Shown: positions 26,672 to 35,537, counted from the stretch's first letter. The stretch is DNA of 64,000 nucleotides from Nitrosopumilus sp. (GCF_025699125.1 NZ_JAILWC010000001.1:1-64000); one strand, 5' to 3'. Notes: a model not told the origin generated them from the sequence alone. Numbers and translations: made by a program.

Positions 26672-26779
26672 AATGTACGTAATTTTGATTTCAACTCTGG
26701 AAATAGTTGATTTCCCATGGATTAAAGTCAATTATAATTCTGTTTAATATTATGTTTGATAATTAATTATTTAATAAAA

Positions 26780-26947
26780 ATGAGATGCTCAAACTGCGGA
26801 AATCAGGCAAGCTGGAGAGATCCAGAATGTCATAAGTGTGACAAGCCATTACATCAAAAAAACTGTAAAGGAAAATCTGCCGATTGTAAATGCCATACGA
26901 TAAATGAACAAATGTGGTCACAGAAAAAAGTTGTAACTACTCAATAG
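26780..26947 (+). CDS. 55-aa cysteine-rich protein
   Basis: From ATG 26780 the protein begins with CSNCG, then CHKCDKPLHQKNCKGKSADCKCH, giving seven Cys and two His able to bind two metal ions. The frame is open eight codons further upstream (26756), but that part is A/T-rich noise. An A/T-rich promoter-like region precedes it. Function unknown. Confidence 0.65.
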   Translation: MRCSNCGNQASWRDPECHKCDKPLHQKNCKGKSADCKCHTINEQMWSQKKVVTTQ

Positions 26948-27007
26948 TTTGCAAATTATTTTTGTAAAAACAAATGTTCTGTTATTGATAACTATGACTA
27001 ATGAAAT

Positions 27008-27439
27008 TTATGTTCCTTTTGGTATTTCATAATCCTTTTTTACAATTAATTCATCAAATCCTTCCCCACTTACTGGTGTCTCAAGCTCGTTGAGTTGTTT
27101 ATAAATTGCAGATAGTGGAAAGGGATCTCGCCTACTTTTTTGTCTTTTTTCTAACAATCCTCTTGAAGTGTTCATAAAAATTCCTCTTACTTTGGCATTG
27201 TATTTTTTGGCAAGATCTATGTGTCTTTTTCGTATGTCTTCTGTAAGATTTGTGTCATCTATGACTATGCTTTTTCCTTGGTTGAGACATTCTTCAATGT
27301 ATTCAAGTTCTTTTTTTCTATTATTGTCAAAAAATGATAAAGAAATTCGCTTATGCTTAAAATTGGCTTTGATGTAAGTAGTCTTCCCACTTAATGCAAC
27401 ACCGATCATCAAAACATATTCTATTTGTGACACAACCAT
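27008..27439 (-). CDS. P-loop kinase (polynucleotide-kinase/zeta-like AAA_33 family)
   Basis: A 143-aa kinase with Walker A GVALSGKTTYIKA, a Walker-B-like VIDDTNLTEDIRKRHIDLAKKY typical of T4-type polynucleotide kinase N-terminal domains, and the lid R-x-x-x-R residues in EKRQKSRRDPFPLS. It may phosphorylate nucleic acid ends, a nucleotide or a small molecule; no partner domain is fused. Confidence 0.8.
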   Translation of the reverse strand: MVVSQIEYVLMIGVALSGKTTYIKANFKHKRISLSFFDNNRKKELEYIEECLNQGKSIVIDDTNLTEDIRKRHIDLAKKYNAKVRGIFMNTSRGLLEKRQKSRRDPFPLSAIYKQLNELETPVSGEGFDELIVKKDYEIPKGT

Positions 27440-27542
27440 TTTTGATATAAAATGTACTTTAAAAAGAGATTTTCAATTAAAAAACCCGTTTGTTTATTTG
27501 AATCAAACTTGATTTCTTAATCTTGTGAAATTAATCAAATTC

Positions 27543-27938
27543 ATGAAGCCTAAGGTGATCATAATCGATGATGATATGGAAAGCGCAGAAATCCTGTCTG
27601 ATCTTCTTAGTCTTCGTTCAATCGAAGTATTGGGAATGGGATATGATGGACAAGACGCAGTTAAACTGTATCAAAAATACTCTCCTGATGTCGTTATAAT
27701 GGACTATTGGATGCCTGATTTTGACGGTCTGTATGGGCTCGAAAATATTCGAAATTTAGACTCTAATGCCAAAGTGATAATTTTGACAGGAAGTCCAGAC
27801 AATGAATGCGGCAATGAATTATTTGAACTAAAACCCTCTGCTATAATTCAAAAACCATTCAATACCAATAAACTAGTTCAATTAATTGATAAAATTTCCT
27901 TAGGTGACATTATACAATTGGATAATAAATCAAAATAA
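27543..27938 (+). CDS. Orphan response-regulator receiver protein
   Basis: A CheY-like receiver of about 131 aa with acidic pair IIDDDMESAE, phospho-acceptor Asp in VVIMDYWMPDFDG, the conserved Thr in ILTGSPD and Lys in IQKPFNT. No output domain. No histidine kinase is in the window. ATG 27543 starts just before the first strand; GTG 27525 is an alternative. Confidence 0.9.
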   Translation: MKPKVIIIDDDMESAEILSDLLSLRSIEVLGMGYDGQDAVKLYQKYSPDVVIMDYWMPDFDGLYGLENIRNLDSNAKVIILTGSPDNECGNELFELKPSAIIQKPFNTNKLVQLIDKISLGDIIQLDNKSK

Positions 27939-27974
27939 ACTTAGATAAAATCTGTTCTTTGAGCTGTATGGTGT

Positions 27975-28124
27975 GTGAAAATACAGATCTATTATATTTG
28001 TAAAACGTGTATTGATATCATGAGTATACACTGTGAATGTGGGATTTGTGGGCATTGTGCTGAAAAAGAATGCATCGCAAAAGAATGTGAATGTTGTACA
28101 AATTTTCACATGCGTTCGGGATAA
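27975..28124 (+). CDS. Cysteine-rich microprotein (49 aa, or 34 aa from ATG 28020)
   Basis: The frame has CKTC, then CECGICGHC, C and CECC, nine or more Cys in under 50 residues. The GTG start at 27975 is needed to include the first CKTC knuckle; ATG 28020 would give 34 aa. The density of Cys suggests metal binding or an Fe-S or zinc cluster. No family recognised. Confidence 0.55.
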   Translation: MKIQIYYICKTCIDIMSIHCECGICGHCAEKECIAKECECCTNFHMRSG

Positions 28125-28276
28125 ATCCCCTAAATTCCTATTTTTGATATTTGTATAAAGCCTCTACTCGTGTTTAACATTAGTCAAGTCAATAAATGAT
28201 TAAATGAAAATTGATCTAATGTAAACAATAACTTTTTCATATATTCATTAATGGTAAGTTATTCGAAAAAATATTC

Positions 28277-30919
28277 ATGAAATTTTGTTCTAATTGTGAT
28301 ACCAAGCTTTCACAAAATTTTGAAGATGTTGGCGGACCGTGGGTTTGCCCAAAGTGTAATCCTGAAAAAGTAATTCCAAAAAGACCAACTTATGGGATGA
28401 ATTACTCTGGAATAACCAAATCTTGCTCCAAAGGATGTGGTGCACAAATCTATTGGGATGATCAATTCAAATCTGATAGTGGAAAATTCATTCCGATTGA
28501 TACACGAACAGATGAGCCCCACAGATGTGATGATCCTGCTGAATCAGAATATTTTCCAGATGAAATAAAAAAATATGCTCAGCCTAAAGAGTCAAAACCA
28601 GAATCAAAAATTACATTACCTGCAGAAATTTTATTTGATGTTGAAAAAATCCCGAAATCTCTTGTTGATGAAGACAGGATTGTCCATGAGATAGTTCAAG
28701 GCCATAAAGAAGAATCATTGGCAATTATTCATTATGAGAAAATGTCCTCACCGGAACCTGAAACGATTCCTGTTCAAAGTCTTAGAGATGTACTGTCTGA
28801 AAATATTCTGAAAGGAATTGAAAAGTACGGATTTTCTGGATTGCTTCCGTTTCAGGAAGAGTCAATACGCTCAATTTTAAATGGAAATAACTCGATAATT
28901 TCTGCGCCAACTGGCTCTGGAAAGACTGAGGCTTTTTGCATTCCAATTTTACAAAAGATTTCCCAAGAAGAACAGCCTGGCGTATTTGCATTGTTTGTGT
29001 ATCCTCTTAACGCTCTAATTGATGATCAGGTCTCAAAGATATCGCAGCTAATTGATAGATGTGGATTGAAAAACAAAGTTGCCGTTTATTCGATTCATGG
29101 TGGTCAGAGTTCAGACTACAAAGACATGATAATTTCCGATGCCATTAAAAAATCATTAATCATTGCTACAAACTTTGATTTTATCAATTATCATTTGATA
29201 TTACAAGACAAAAAATGGAATGAATTATTCAAAAATGCCAGAATAATTGTAATGGATGAAGCTCATTCTTACACTAGCTTTCATGGATCAAATGTGTATC
29301 ATGTCCTAAATAGAATGAAACGATACATGGCTGATATTCAATTTGTTGGTTCTTCAGCTACACTGGATAATTCAAAAGAATTCTTTTCAAGTATGTTTGA
29401 TTTGCCTGAAGATTCATTCTCATACATCAAAAGCAAGATTCGAAGAAAACACAACATGCACATGTTTTTCATAATGCCCAGAAAATATGGACAGCGAACT
29501 ACCATGGAGATGCTGGCATCAATATGCTACAAGAATAAATCTACTCAGCTAATCTTTAGTAATTCTCATAATGATTCGGAATTTCTAGCATCAAATGTGG
29601 AAGCTGCAAATGATGGAATTAGAATTCAAATACATAGAGGAGGTCTTGACCAAACTAGCAGAAAGTTATACGAATCTCAAATGAAAGCAGGAGAACTAGA
29701 TGCATTATCGTGTACACCTACATTGGAGCTTGGAATAGACATTGGTCATGTGGATGTAGTGATATCTGCATTCAAAAATGAGTATGATTCTTTTGTTCAG
29801 AGAATTGGACGTGCTGGACGTATGGGGCAAAAATCCTATGCAATATGCGTTTTTGATCCTGATGATGCTGCATGTCACTACTTTGCACGCCACATTGATG
29901 ATTATCTGTCACAAGACCATGTCATTCCAATAAACAAGAAAAATCCAATCATTTCTGATAAGCATCTGGAATCAATAGAAATTGAAAAGGTGGCAGCAAC
30001 TGAATCTGATAAATCTCAATTCTTTGATTTTGCAAACAGCATCAATTTACGTGGTACATCCGGCGAGATTGCAATTTACTTTAACTCTAAAAAGATAGGA
30101 ACCCGTGGCATTCCTGTTGGATATTATCAGTTGCATCAAAACGCCATCTATCATTTTAACAAGCAAAATTATGAGGTCACATCTCTGATAAAATCTCAAA
30201 ATGGTGCAAGAGCGTATCTGAAGAGATCATATGAAAAACAAAAAAGAACCATTCCTATAGTCCGAACATCCATACTTGAGACATCAGAAAGGAATGCAAC
30301 GCATCGAGACATTACTATAAAATCTAAAACACTCTCATTACGTTATGGCATAATCGAGCTAAGCAGAACCATCACTGGGTATGTAAAAGGAAACTATAAT
30401 GAATCATCAGAAAACTTTGAAACCCACAATGGAACCAGCATTTCATCCTGGAGGAATTTTAATTGGAAATCAAAACATTCCTCAGTAAGCATCGTCATTC
30501 CTTCAGAATTTATTCTAAAATCAAACTCTGAATCAAAAAGTCAAATTGCAGCTGACTCTAGAATTCATACAATAACGCACGTGCTTATCAACGCTGCAAA
30601 AATTATCACAAAATCTGAATCAAATGATATTGACGCATATTATGAAAACGGAATGATTTACCTCTACGATAATTCCTCAGATGGATTCAATGGGTGCAGT
30701 AAAATAATCTATGATGATTTTGAAAAAATTCTCAATACCTGTTATTCATTATTGTGTGACTGTGATTGTCCTGCGGATCCTAAACAGAAAAAGCTAGTTC
30801 AACAAGGGGATAATTGGGGCGGATGCCCAAAATGTACATTTACAACTAATTACTGTGTAACTAAAAACAAGGAACTATCAAAAAAAGACGCAAAAGATTT
30901 TTTTCAATTTTTTCACTAA
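28277..30919 (+). CDS. DEAD/DEAH helicase, MrfA/DUF1998-like, with two N-terminal zinc modules
   Basis: An 880-aa superfamily 2 helicase. Residues 4-27: zinc ribbon (CSNC, CPKC). Residues 50-84: a second module C-x3-C-G...GK-F-I-P...PHRC, of the kind seen in phage and mobile-element proteins. Walker A PTGSGKTEAF near 211, MDEAHSY near 325, motif VI QRIGRAGRMGQ near 515. The C-terminal part ends in DUF1998-like cysteines (CDCDC and GGCPKCTF near 830-865), as in MrfA-type repair helicases that track along DNA. It is a distant paralogue of the 53364-55874 helicase. It has no operon partner; secreted paralogues and microproteins surround it. Confidence 0.88.
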   Translation: MKFCSNCDTKLSQNFEDVGGPWVCPKCNPEKVIPKRPTYGMNYSGITKSCSKGCGAQIYWDDQFKSDSGKFIPIDTRTDEPHRCDDPAESEYFPDEIKKYAQPKESKPESKITLPAEILFDVEKIPKSLVDEDRIVHEIVQGHKEESLAIIHYEKMSSPEPETIPVQSLRDVLSENILKGIEKYGFSGLLPFQEESIRSILNGNNSIISAPTGSGKTEAFCIPILQKISQEEQPGVFALFVYPLNALIDDQVSKISQLIDRCGLKNKVAVYSIHGGQSSDYKDMIISDAIKKSLIIATNFDFINYHLILQDKKWNELFKNARIIVMDEAHSYTSFHGSNVYHVLNRMKRYMADIQFVGSSATLDNSKEFFSSMFDLPEDSFSYIKSKIRRKHNMHMFFIMPRKYGQRTTMEMLASICYKNKSTQLIFSNSHNDSEFLASNVEAANDGIRIQIHRGGLDQTSRKLYESQMKAGELDALSCTPTLELGIDIGHVDVVISAFKNEYDSFVQRIGRAGRMGQKSYAICVFDPDDAACHYFARHIDDYLSQDHVIPINKKNPIISDKHLESIEIEKVAATESDKSQFFDFANSINLRGTSGEIAIYFNSKKIGTRGIPVGYYQLHQNAIYHFNKQNYEVTSLIKSQNGARAYLKRSYEKQKRTIPIVRTSILETSERNATHRDITIKSKTLSLRYGIIELSRTITGYVKGNYNESSENFETHNGTSISSWRNFNWKSKHSSVSIVIPSEFILKSNSESKSQIAADSRIHTITHVLINAAKIITKSESNDIDAYYENGMIYLYDNSSDGFNGCSKIIYDDFEKILNTCYSLLCDCDCPADPKQKKLVQQGDNWGGCPKCTFTTNYCVTKNKELSKKDAKDFFQFFH

Positions 30920-30923
30920 AATC

Positions 30924-30943
30924 TAATTTGGATATCCAAATTA
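30924..30943. promoter_or_regulatory. 20-bp perfect palindrome after the helicase gene
   Basis: taatttggat and its exact reverse complement meet with no spacer, five bases after the helicase stop, followed by a T-rich run. It may be a terminator hairpin or a protein-binding site. The lack of a loop favours the latter. Confidence 0.4.
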
Positions 30944-31171
30944 CGTGGTTTTTATTTTCATCATTGATTGTAAACGATCTTGCGATGATAAGACAAAGAT
31001 AGCGCAATTGCTGGAATTTCTAAAAAGAGAACACGTGGCATGCAAAAATTAGTTGAACAAATACATGTCCTAGTCTGCAATCCCTTGAAGGCTTGTATTA
31101 AAACCATCAGTATGATTTAATCTAATAATTCCTACGAATTCCTCATAAATGATTTTTAGTTTTTATGTTCA

Positions 31172-32005
31172 ATGACCAAACTACTGTATGCCTCCATCAT
31201 TGCTTCTGTAATTGTAATGTCTGTTTTTAGTGCTGACGCCTTTGCACAGTCAGATTTTAAAAAAATTGAAGGCAATGATCTGAACAATCCTGTTTCTCAG
31301 GACATTCTTGCAAAAATAGAATTTGCCAAAAAACAATTCCTGCAAGCAAAAGAGACTGAAAACAAGCGTAATACCCAACAAAAACTCATTGATGAGCAAC
31401 GGGCCATTTCACAAGAATCTCTAAAACAAGAACTCCAAAGAATGGAAAAAACATATGAAGAATTCACGCCTAGAAATGCATTTGCAAAATATGTTTCAAA
31501 TCTCAATGCTACAAACCATGGGATATTCTGGGATCAATTTGATTATCTTCACGCAAAAATATCTCTGGCAAGAGATGCAAGGGATTCTGTTATAAAACAA
31601 GGCGGAACATTTTCTGAAGCTATGAAACAATATATCCAATTTGCCAAGATGCCAAAAATCGAAATGCAAAACATTGTGAGAGATCTTAACATAAAACACA
31701 ACCTTGCACAAGAAGACATTCAGTCAAATTTTGACGTAAATGGGAAATTACCCCGATACGAAAATGACATCGAAGCTCCATGCTATGGATGTACTGCAAA
31801 AATCTCCAAAGTTCAAATTGATTCAAAGCAGTCAGTTCCTATAACAAGAACTGTGTTTGAGCCAAAGCCTACGCAGATAAGTGATCTAAAAGACTCTCTT
31901 TCCGACCTCCAAAGCCAATTCTTAGAATCAAAGAATATCATTGCTCAGAAAAAAATGGTATTTGAGATGAATGAAATCATAAAACGAATTCAAGAACTTC
32001 AATAA
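31172..32005 (+). CDS. Secreted coiled-coil protein, short paralogue of 24213-26108
   Basis: A 277-aa protein with signal peptide (IIASVIVMSVFSADAFAQ). It shares with the 24213 protein the block RNAFAKYVSN, GIFWDQFDYLHAKISLARDA, QGGTFSEAMKQY and KHNLAQED, plus the preceding coiled coil. It lacks the C-EGY repeats and Ig-like domain and instead has CYGCTAK, one CxxC pair, and a C-terminal coiled coil. Function unknown; probably envelope structure or interaction. Confidence 0.8.
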   Translation: MTKLLYASIIASVIVMSVFSADAFAQSDFKKIEGNDLNNPVSQDILAKIEFAKKQFLQAKETENKRNTQQKLIDEQRAISQESLKQELQRMEKTYEEFTPRNAFAKYVSNLNATNHGIFWDQFDYLHAKISLARDARDSVIKQGGTFSEAMKQYIQFAKMPKIEMQNIVRDLNIKHNLAQEDIQSNFDVNGKLPRYENDIEAPCYGCTAKISKVQIDSKQSVPITRTVFEPKPTQISDLKDSLSDLQSQFLESKNIIAQKKMVFEMNEIIKRIQELQ

Positions 32006-32058
32006 CCATTCTCTTTTATTTTTAATACGGGCTGATAAGATCAGGCATTACGAAGCAA

Positions 32059-32241
32059 TCATGCAACCCCGTAAACTGACGGCCTGTAGTTCACATCTAC
32101 TAACCTGCAGATAGAGTGAATCTGCTCATCTGTTTCAAAGTTACAATTCTTGCAGGAAAATTTTATCGGTTCTATGCAAATTGAACATTTTTGTTTTGTC
32201 TCCAAGACGAACCCACATTTTCTGCAACTATCCATTCTCAT
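32059..32241 (-). CDS. Small protein with three CxxC knuckles
   Basis: A protein of about 60 aa with CRKCGF, CSIC and CKNCNF, plus a further Cys and His, enough for one or two zinc ribbons. ATG 32241 is preferred because AGGTGA precedes it by eight bases; this SD overlaps the stop of the upstream 37-aa gene. The two genes form a small minus-strand operon. Confidence 0.65.
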   Translation of the reverse strand: MRMDSCRKCGFVLETKQKCSICIEPIKFSCKNCNFETDEQIHSICRLVDVNYRPSVYGVA

Positions 32242-32253
32242 TGTATTTTTCAC

Positions 32254-32367
32254 CTACAATCCTAATGAAAGAACAATAACCGAAATTACTGCAAAAACAT
32301 AGAAACCAATGAATGCCTTTTTGTATCTAGGAATCATTAATTTTGATTTTTGTTTATTTTGAATCAT
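32254..32367 (-). CDS. 37-aa single-span membrane microprotein
   Basis: A 37-aa protein with a basic N-terminus (NKQKSKLMIPRYKKA) and one membrane helix (FIGFYVFAVISVIVLSLGL). The start at 32367 is set by a strong GGAGG about eight bases upstream, one of the few clear SD sites in the window. It ends exactly where the zinc-knuckle gene's leader begins. Function unknown. Confidence 0.65.
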   Translation of the reverse strand: MIQNKQKSKLMIPRYKKAFIGFYVFAVISVIVLSLGL

Positions 32368-32471
32368 TGTGATTCCTCCTTTGAAAAAACAGCGAGAAAT
32401 CTGTGGAAAAAATCACAGTTCTTGACTGGTCTAGAGCAATGTAGTTCTCGCATGGAAAGAATACGTTATTA

Positions 32472-32492
32472 CTGACCATATACATTGGTCAG
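32472..32492. promoter_or_regulatory. Inverted repeat in divergent promoter region
   Basis: ctgacca (32472-32478) and tggtcag (32486-32492) are separated by seven bases, giving a dyad typical of a dimeric regulator site. It lies between the minus-strand 37-aa gene and the plus-strand 48-aa gene. A weaker ggtaa/ttacc dyad follows at about 32505-32525. Confidence 0.4.
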
Positions 32493-32560
32493 CTATTCAG
32501 CTTACCGGTAATCTAAATAATTTACCAGAATCTATGAAGAACTAGCACTATAGTATAATC

Positions 32561-32707
32561 ATGAAACAACAAATCTCAAACTGGGATAAAATGGTTCATG
32601 CTCCATTCAAAAAGGTCGTAAAGTTTGACCTCATCTGCATGGGAATCGGTGTAGTAATGGGAATGGGCGCTGGAGCCTATCTTGTTGCTAGCGGTTTATT
32701 GGGCTAG
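32561..32707 (+). CDS. 48-aa membrane microprotein, family member A
   Basis: A 48-aa protein with a conserved WDKMVHAPFKKVVKFDLICM stretch followed by a glycine-rich membrane helix (GIGVVMGMGAGAYLVASGL). It is nearly identical over the core to the 50-aa protein at 42434, with silent codon differences, so selection acts on protein. The amphipathic N-terminal helix and Gly-x-Gly helix packing suggest a small subunit of a membrane complex. No family recognised. Confidence 0.8.
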   Translation: MKQQISNWDKMVHAPFKKVVKFDLICMGIGVVMGMGAGAYLVASGLLG

Positions 32708-32748
32708 CAACAATTTCTTTTTTATAATAACTGTTCATAACTATCAGC

Positions 32749-33717
32749 ATGCAATTTCAAACAATAGAGCCGTCTTACACATCAAAGGAGGGATGTAGGT
32801 TAGTTTGGAAAGGAGTTGATGAGGATGATACTGATGTGGTCATTCTAAACAAAAAAGAATTAGAGGATTTAGTTGAAATTTTTAAAAAAAATTCCACTGG
32901 CGAAGTAGAATTGGAAGATCAATCAAGTCTCATCAGAGTAAATTCTGACGTTACTCAGTTTACTCTAACAAATCACCCGTTATTGGAAGCAAAGACAACT
33001 GATCTTCAACAGCAAGTTTTAGAGTATGCTGAGGTCCCTCACGAGCCCCAGTATGTCTACATAGGTTCAAAGGAATTCTATCCTTCAGTATGGATACGAA
33101 AAGATGACAAAGTGCAAGAAAAATTTTCTAAAACAAATCAAAAACAATCCCTGATTGAAGCTATTCTGTCATCCGAACCTGAAAAAATAAGACAAGACCT
33201 TTCTCCAACAGACCTGTTCAGAGTTTTTGCTACAAGGCGTTCCACAAGAAAATTTGATAAAACCAAGGTTGAGGACTGGAAGATTGATAAAATTCTCTCG
33301 GCAGCAGATGTTGCTCCAACAGCTGGTAACTTTCAAGGATTTCAGGTATTTCTGATTAAAAATAAAAATACCAAAGAAGCACTTGTCGAAGCTGCAAACA
33401 AGCAACCCTATGTCAATGCACCTGTTGTTTTGGTATTTTGTACTGATCCATCCAGAGTCAAACTGAAATTTCCTCCAGAGACATTGGAGAAATTCTCGTT
33501 ACAAGACGCCACTATTGCCGCTGCATTTTCATTATTGGCAGCCTCGGGAGTGGGGCTTAGCACAATTTGGATTGGAATGTTCGATGAGGAAAAAGTAAAG
33601 AAGATTTTGGGAACTGATTTGAAACCTTCATCAATTCTTTGTATTGGTTACCCAGATAAGAAAAAGCCGCCAAAATCAAGAAGAAAGCTCAAAGAACTAA
33701 TCAAAGTTATAGAATGA
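32749..33717 (+). CDS. Nitroreductase-family protein with N-terminal extension
   Basis: A 322-aa protein. Residues 150-322 are a nitroreductase FMN domain (ATRRSTRKFDKTKVEDWKID, APTAGNFQGFQVFLI, DATIAAAFSLLAASGVGL, IGYPDKK). About 150 residues of unknown type precede it. Natural substrate unknown; such enzymes reduce quinones, nitro groups or flavin. It has its own TATA-like TTTTTATAATA about 30 bases upstream. Confidence 0.85.
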   Translation: MQFQTIEPSYTSKEGCRLVWKGVDEDDTDVVILNKKELEDLVEIFKKNSTGEVELEDQSSLIRVNSDVTQFTLTNHPLLEAKTTDLQQQVLEYAEVPHEPQYVYIGSKEFYPSVWIRKDDKVQEKFSKTNQKQSLIEAILSSEPEKIRQDLSPTDLFRVFATRRSTRKFDKTKVEDWKIDKILSAADVAPTAGNFQGFQVFLIKNKNTKEALVEAANKQPYVNAPVVLVFCTDPSRVKLKFPPETLEKFSLQDATIAAAFSLLAASGVGLSTIWIGMFDEEKVKKILGTDLKPSSILCIGYPDKKKPPKSRRKLKELIKVIE

Positions 33718-33757
33718 TTTTGTAATCATTTTTATCCAGTATTGAGGAATATGTTCA

Positions 33758-34558
33758 ATGCCTGATCTTTTCGATGAGACTGCAAACTATGTGCTTGATT
33801 TGGCCAGTCCTCAACGAATGCAGATTTTATTCAAATTACTTGAAAAAAACTATACTCCTACTGCATTGGCAAAAGAAATTGACGCTACAAAACAAGAAGT
33901 ACATAGAAATTTTGTAAGGCTGGAGGAAAGTGGCCTTATTGAAAAGGAAACAAATGGTACCTATTTGTTAACAACATTTGGAAAAATTGTGTGCACTCAA
34001 GTGCCATCACTTATTTTTATCTCGCAAAATAGGAAATATTTTGAAGAGCATAACTTTGGTGACATTCCATACAAGTTTCAAATGCGCTGTGGCCAGCTTG
34101 CAAATGGTCAATACGTCAAAGGAATCTCCAAAGTTTTGGAACAATGGAAAAGCATTTACAAAAACTCAAATGAATACATCTACGAAGTGTTATCAGACGT
34201 TCCATTGGATTTGATAGAGCCACTGGTGAAACAAGTCAAAAAAGGAGTCAGATTCAATTACATATTTTCAGAATCTGCATCAGTTCCTAAAGGGAGAAAG
34301 GCATTGCTGAAGAAACTTGGTTTTGACAAATTAATTGAAAAAGGTCTGATTGAGAGAAAGATGGAAAAGAATGTCCAGACAGTTGTAATTCTGAATGAAA
34401 AAGAGGCATGCATAATGTTTCCAACTTTGGATGGGGAGTCTGATCTTACTGAAATGTTTTATTCAGATGACTTGATGTTTCATGAATGGTGTCTTGATTA
34501 TTTTAGATACTGTTGGTATGGCTCTGATGTGTTCAGGGAAAGTAAGTTAAAAGAATAA
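33758..34558 (+). CDS. Winged-helix regulator with FilR1-type sensor domain
   Basis: A 266-aa archaeal regulator: N-terminal ArsR-like winged helix (SPQRMQILFKLLEKNYTPTALAKEI, then QEVHRNFVRLEESGLIEKE) and a middle/C-terminal domain of the DUF1724/FilR1 type (YEVLSDVPLDLIEPLV, RKMEKNVQTVVILNEKEACIMFP). It lies upstream of the ureohydrolase and proline genes and may respond to an amino acid or derived metabolite, which is inference. Confidence 0.85.
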   Translation: MPDLFDETANYVLDLASPQRMQILFKLLEKNYTPTALAKEIDATKQEVHRNFVRLEESGLIEKETNGTYLLTTFGKIVCTQVPSLIFISQNRKYFEEHNFGDIPYKFQMRCGQLANGQYVKGISKVLEQWKSIYKNSNEYIYEVLSDVPLDLIEPLVKQVKKGVRFNYIFSESASVPKGRKALLKKLGFDKLIEKGLIERKMEKNVQTVVILNEKEACIMFPTLDGESDLTEMFYSDDLMFHEWCLDYFRYCWYGSDVFRESKLKE

Positions 34559-34688
34559 TCTTGTTCATATCTGTTCTTCCTAGTTGGTCTTTGTGAGAAT
34601 TAGTTCGAGTCTCTGTTATTGAGTGTTACATCTATTTCATTTGGTTCAAGGCAAAAAAATACAAATTCTATAACATTGCAAAGTAATT

Positions 34689-35537
34689 ATGGAGAAAATT
34701 TGTTGGGCTAACACTGATAATTTTGATGAATCCGAATTTGTCATATTGGGAATTCCAGACGAATCCCAATCACATGCTTTAAGGAAAGGAACGGAGGAAG
34801 CGCCATCTAAAATCCGACAAATCTCTAATCTGCGTGATTCCTATGTTCGGAATGGTGAAATCTCCCTTGGGAGGCCATTTCAAGGCAATGAAAAAAAAGT
34901 GCATGACATTGGGAACATCGGCAGAACCGATATTGAAAATATGTATGACAAAATTTCCGACTCCTCAAAGATTCCTATTTCTATTGGAGGTGATCATTCC
35001 ATTACAAGTCAAATAATTAACTCCATGGCAAACACCTATGAAAAAATCTCTCTGGTGTATTTTGATGCTCATCCTGACTTTGTAAGTTCCGCTACCAACT
35101 ACTATGGTTCAGTAATCACTGATGTTCTTTCTAGAATTGAGATTGAATCAAGTATTCAAATAGGAATTCGAACTCCTGAACAAGAAGAATTGGATAATAT
35201 CAAAAAATACAATCTACAAGTAATTACCCCTTTTGACATTGCAGAGCAGGGAATAGCAAAAGTTGCAAACACAATCTTGGACAAATTAGGGGATAAAGTA
35301 TATGTCTCATTTGATATGGATTGTATCGATCCTGCATATGCCCCAGGTGTTTCTGTTCCAGTTCCTATGGGTCTTAACAGTAATGATGCTATCTATTTAT
35401 TACAAAAAATTGCAAAAAGAGGAATAATTGGAATGGATATAATGGAAGTGTGTCCTAGTTTTGACATCAAAGACAGAACATCGCATTTGGCATCTAGAAT
35501 AATATCTGAAGTGCTTTATTCATCAGGTGAAACATAA
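34689..35537 (+). CDS. Ureohydrolase (agmatinase/arginase family), atypical active site
   Basis: A 282-aa Mn/Ni-type ureohydrolase expected to split a guanidino group into urea plus an amine. All metal ligands are present: GGDHS, DAHPD and SFDMDCIDPAYAPG. The His that normally follows the DAHxD motif by about 12-15 residues, and acts as proton shuttle, is absent (NYYGSVITDVLSRI). So agmatine or arginine cannot be assigned. It overlaps the P5C dehydrogenase gene by 11 bases if that starts at GTG 35527, which links its product to ornithine/proline-type metabolism. Confidence 0.85.
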   Translation: MEKICWANTDNFDESEFVILGIPDESQSHALRKGTEEAPSKIRQISNLRDSYVRNGEISLGRPFQGNEKKVHDIGNIGRTDIENMYDKISDSSKIPISIGGDHSITSQIINSMANTYEKISLVYFDAHPDFVSSATNYYGSVITDVLSRIEIESSIQIGIRTPEQEELDNIKKYNLQVITPFDIAEQGIAKVANTILDKLGDKVYVSFDMDCIDPAYAPGVSVPVPMGLNSNDAIYLLQKIAKRGIIGMDIMEVCPSFDIKDRTSHLASRIISEVLYSSGET

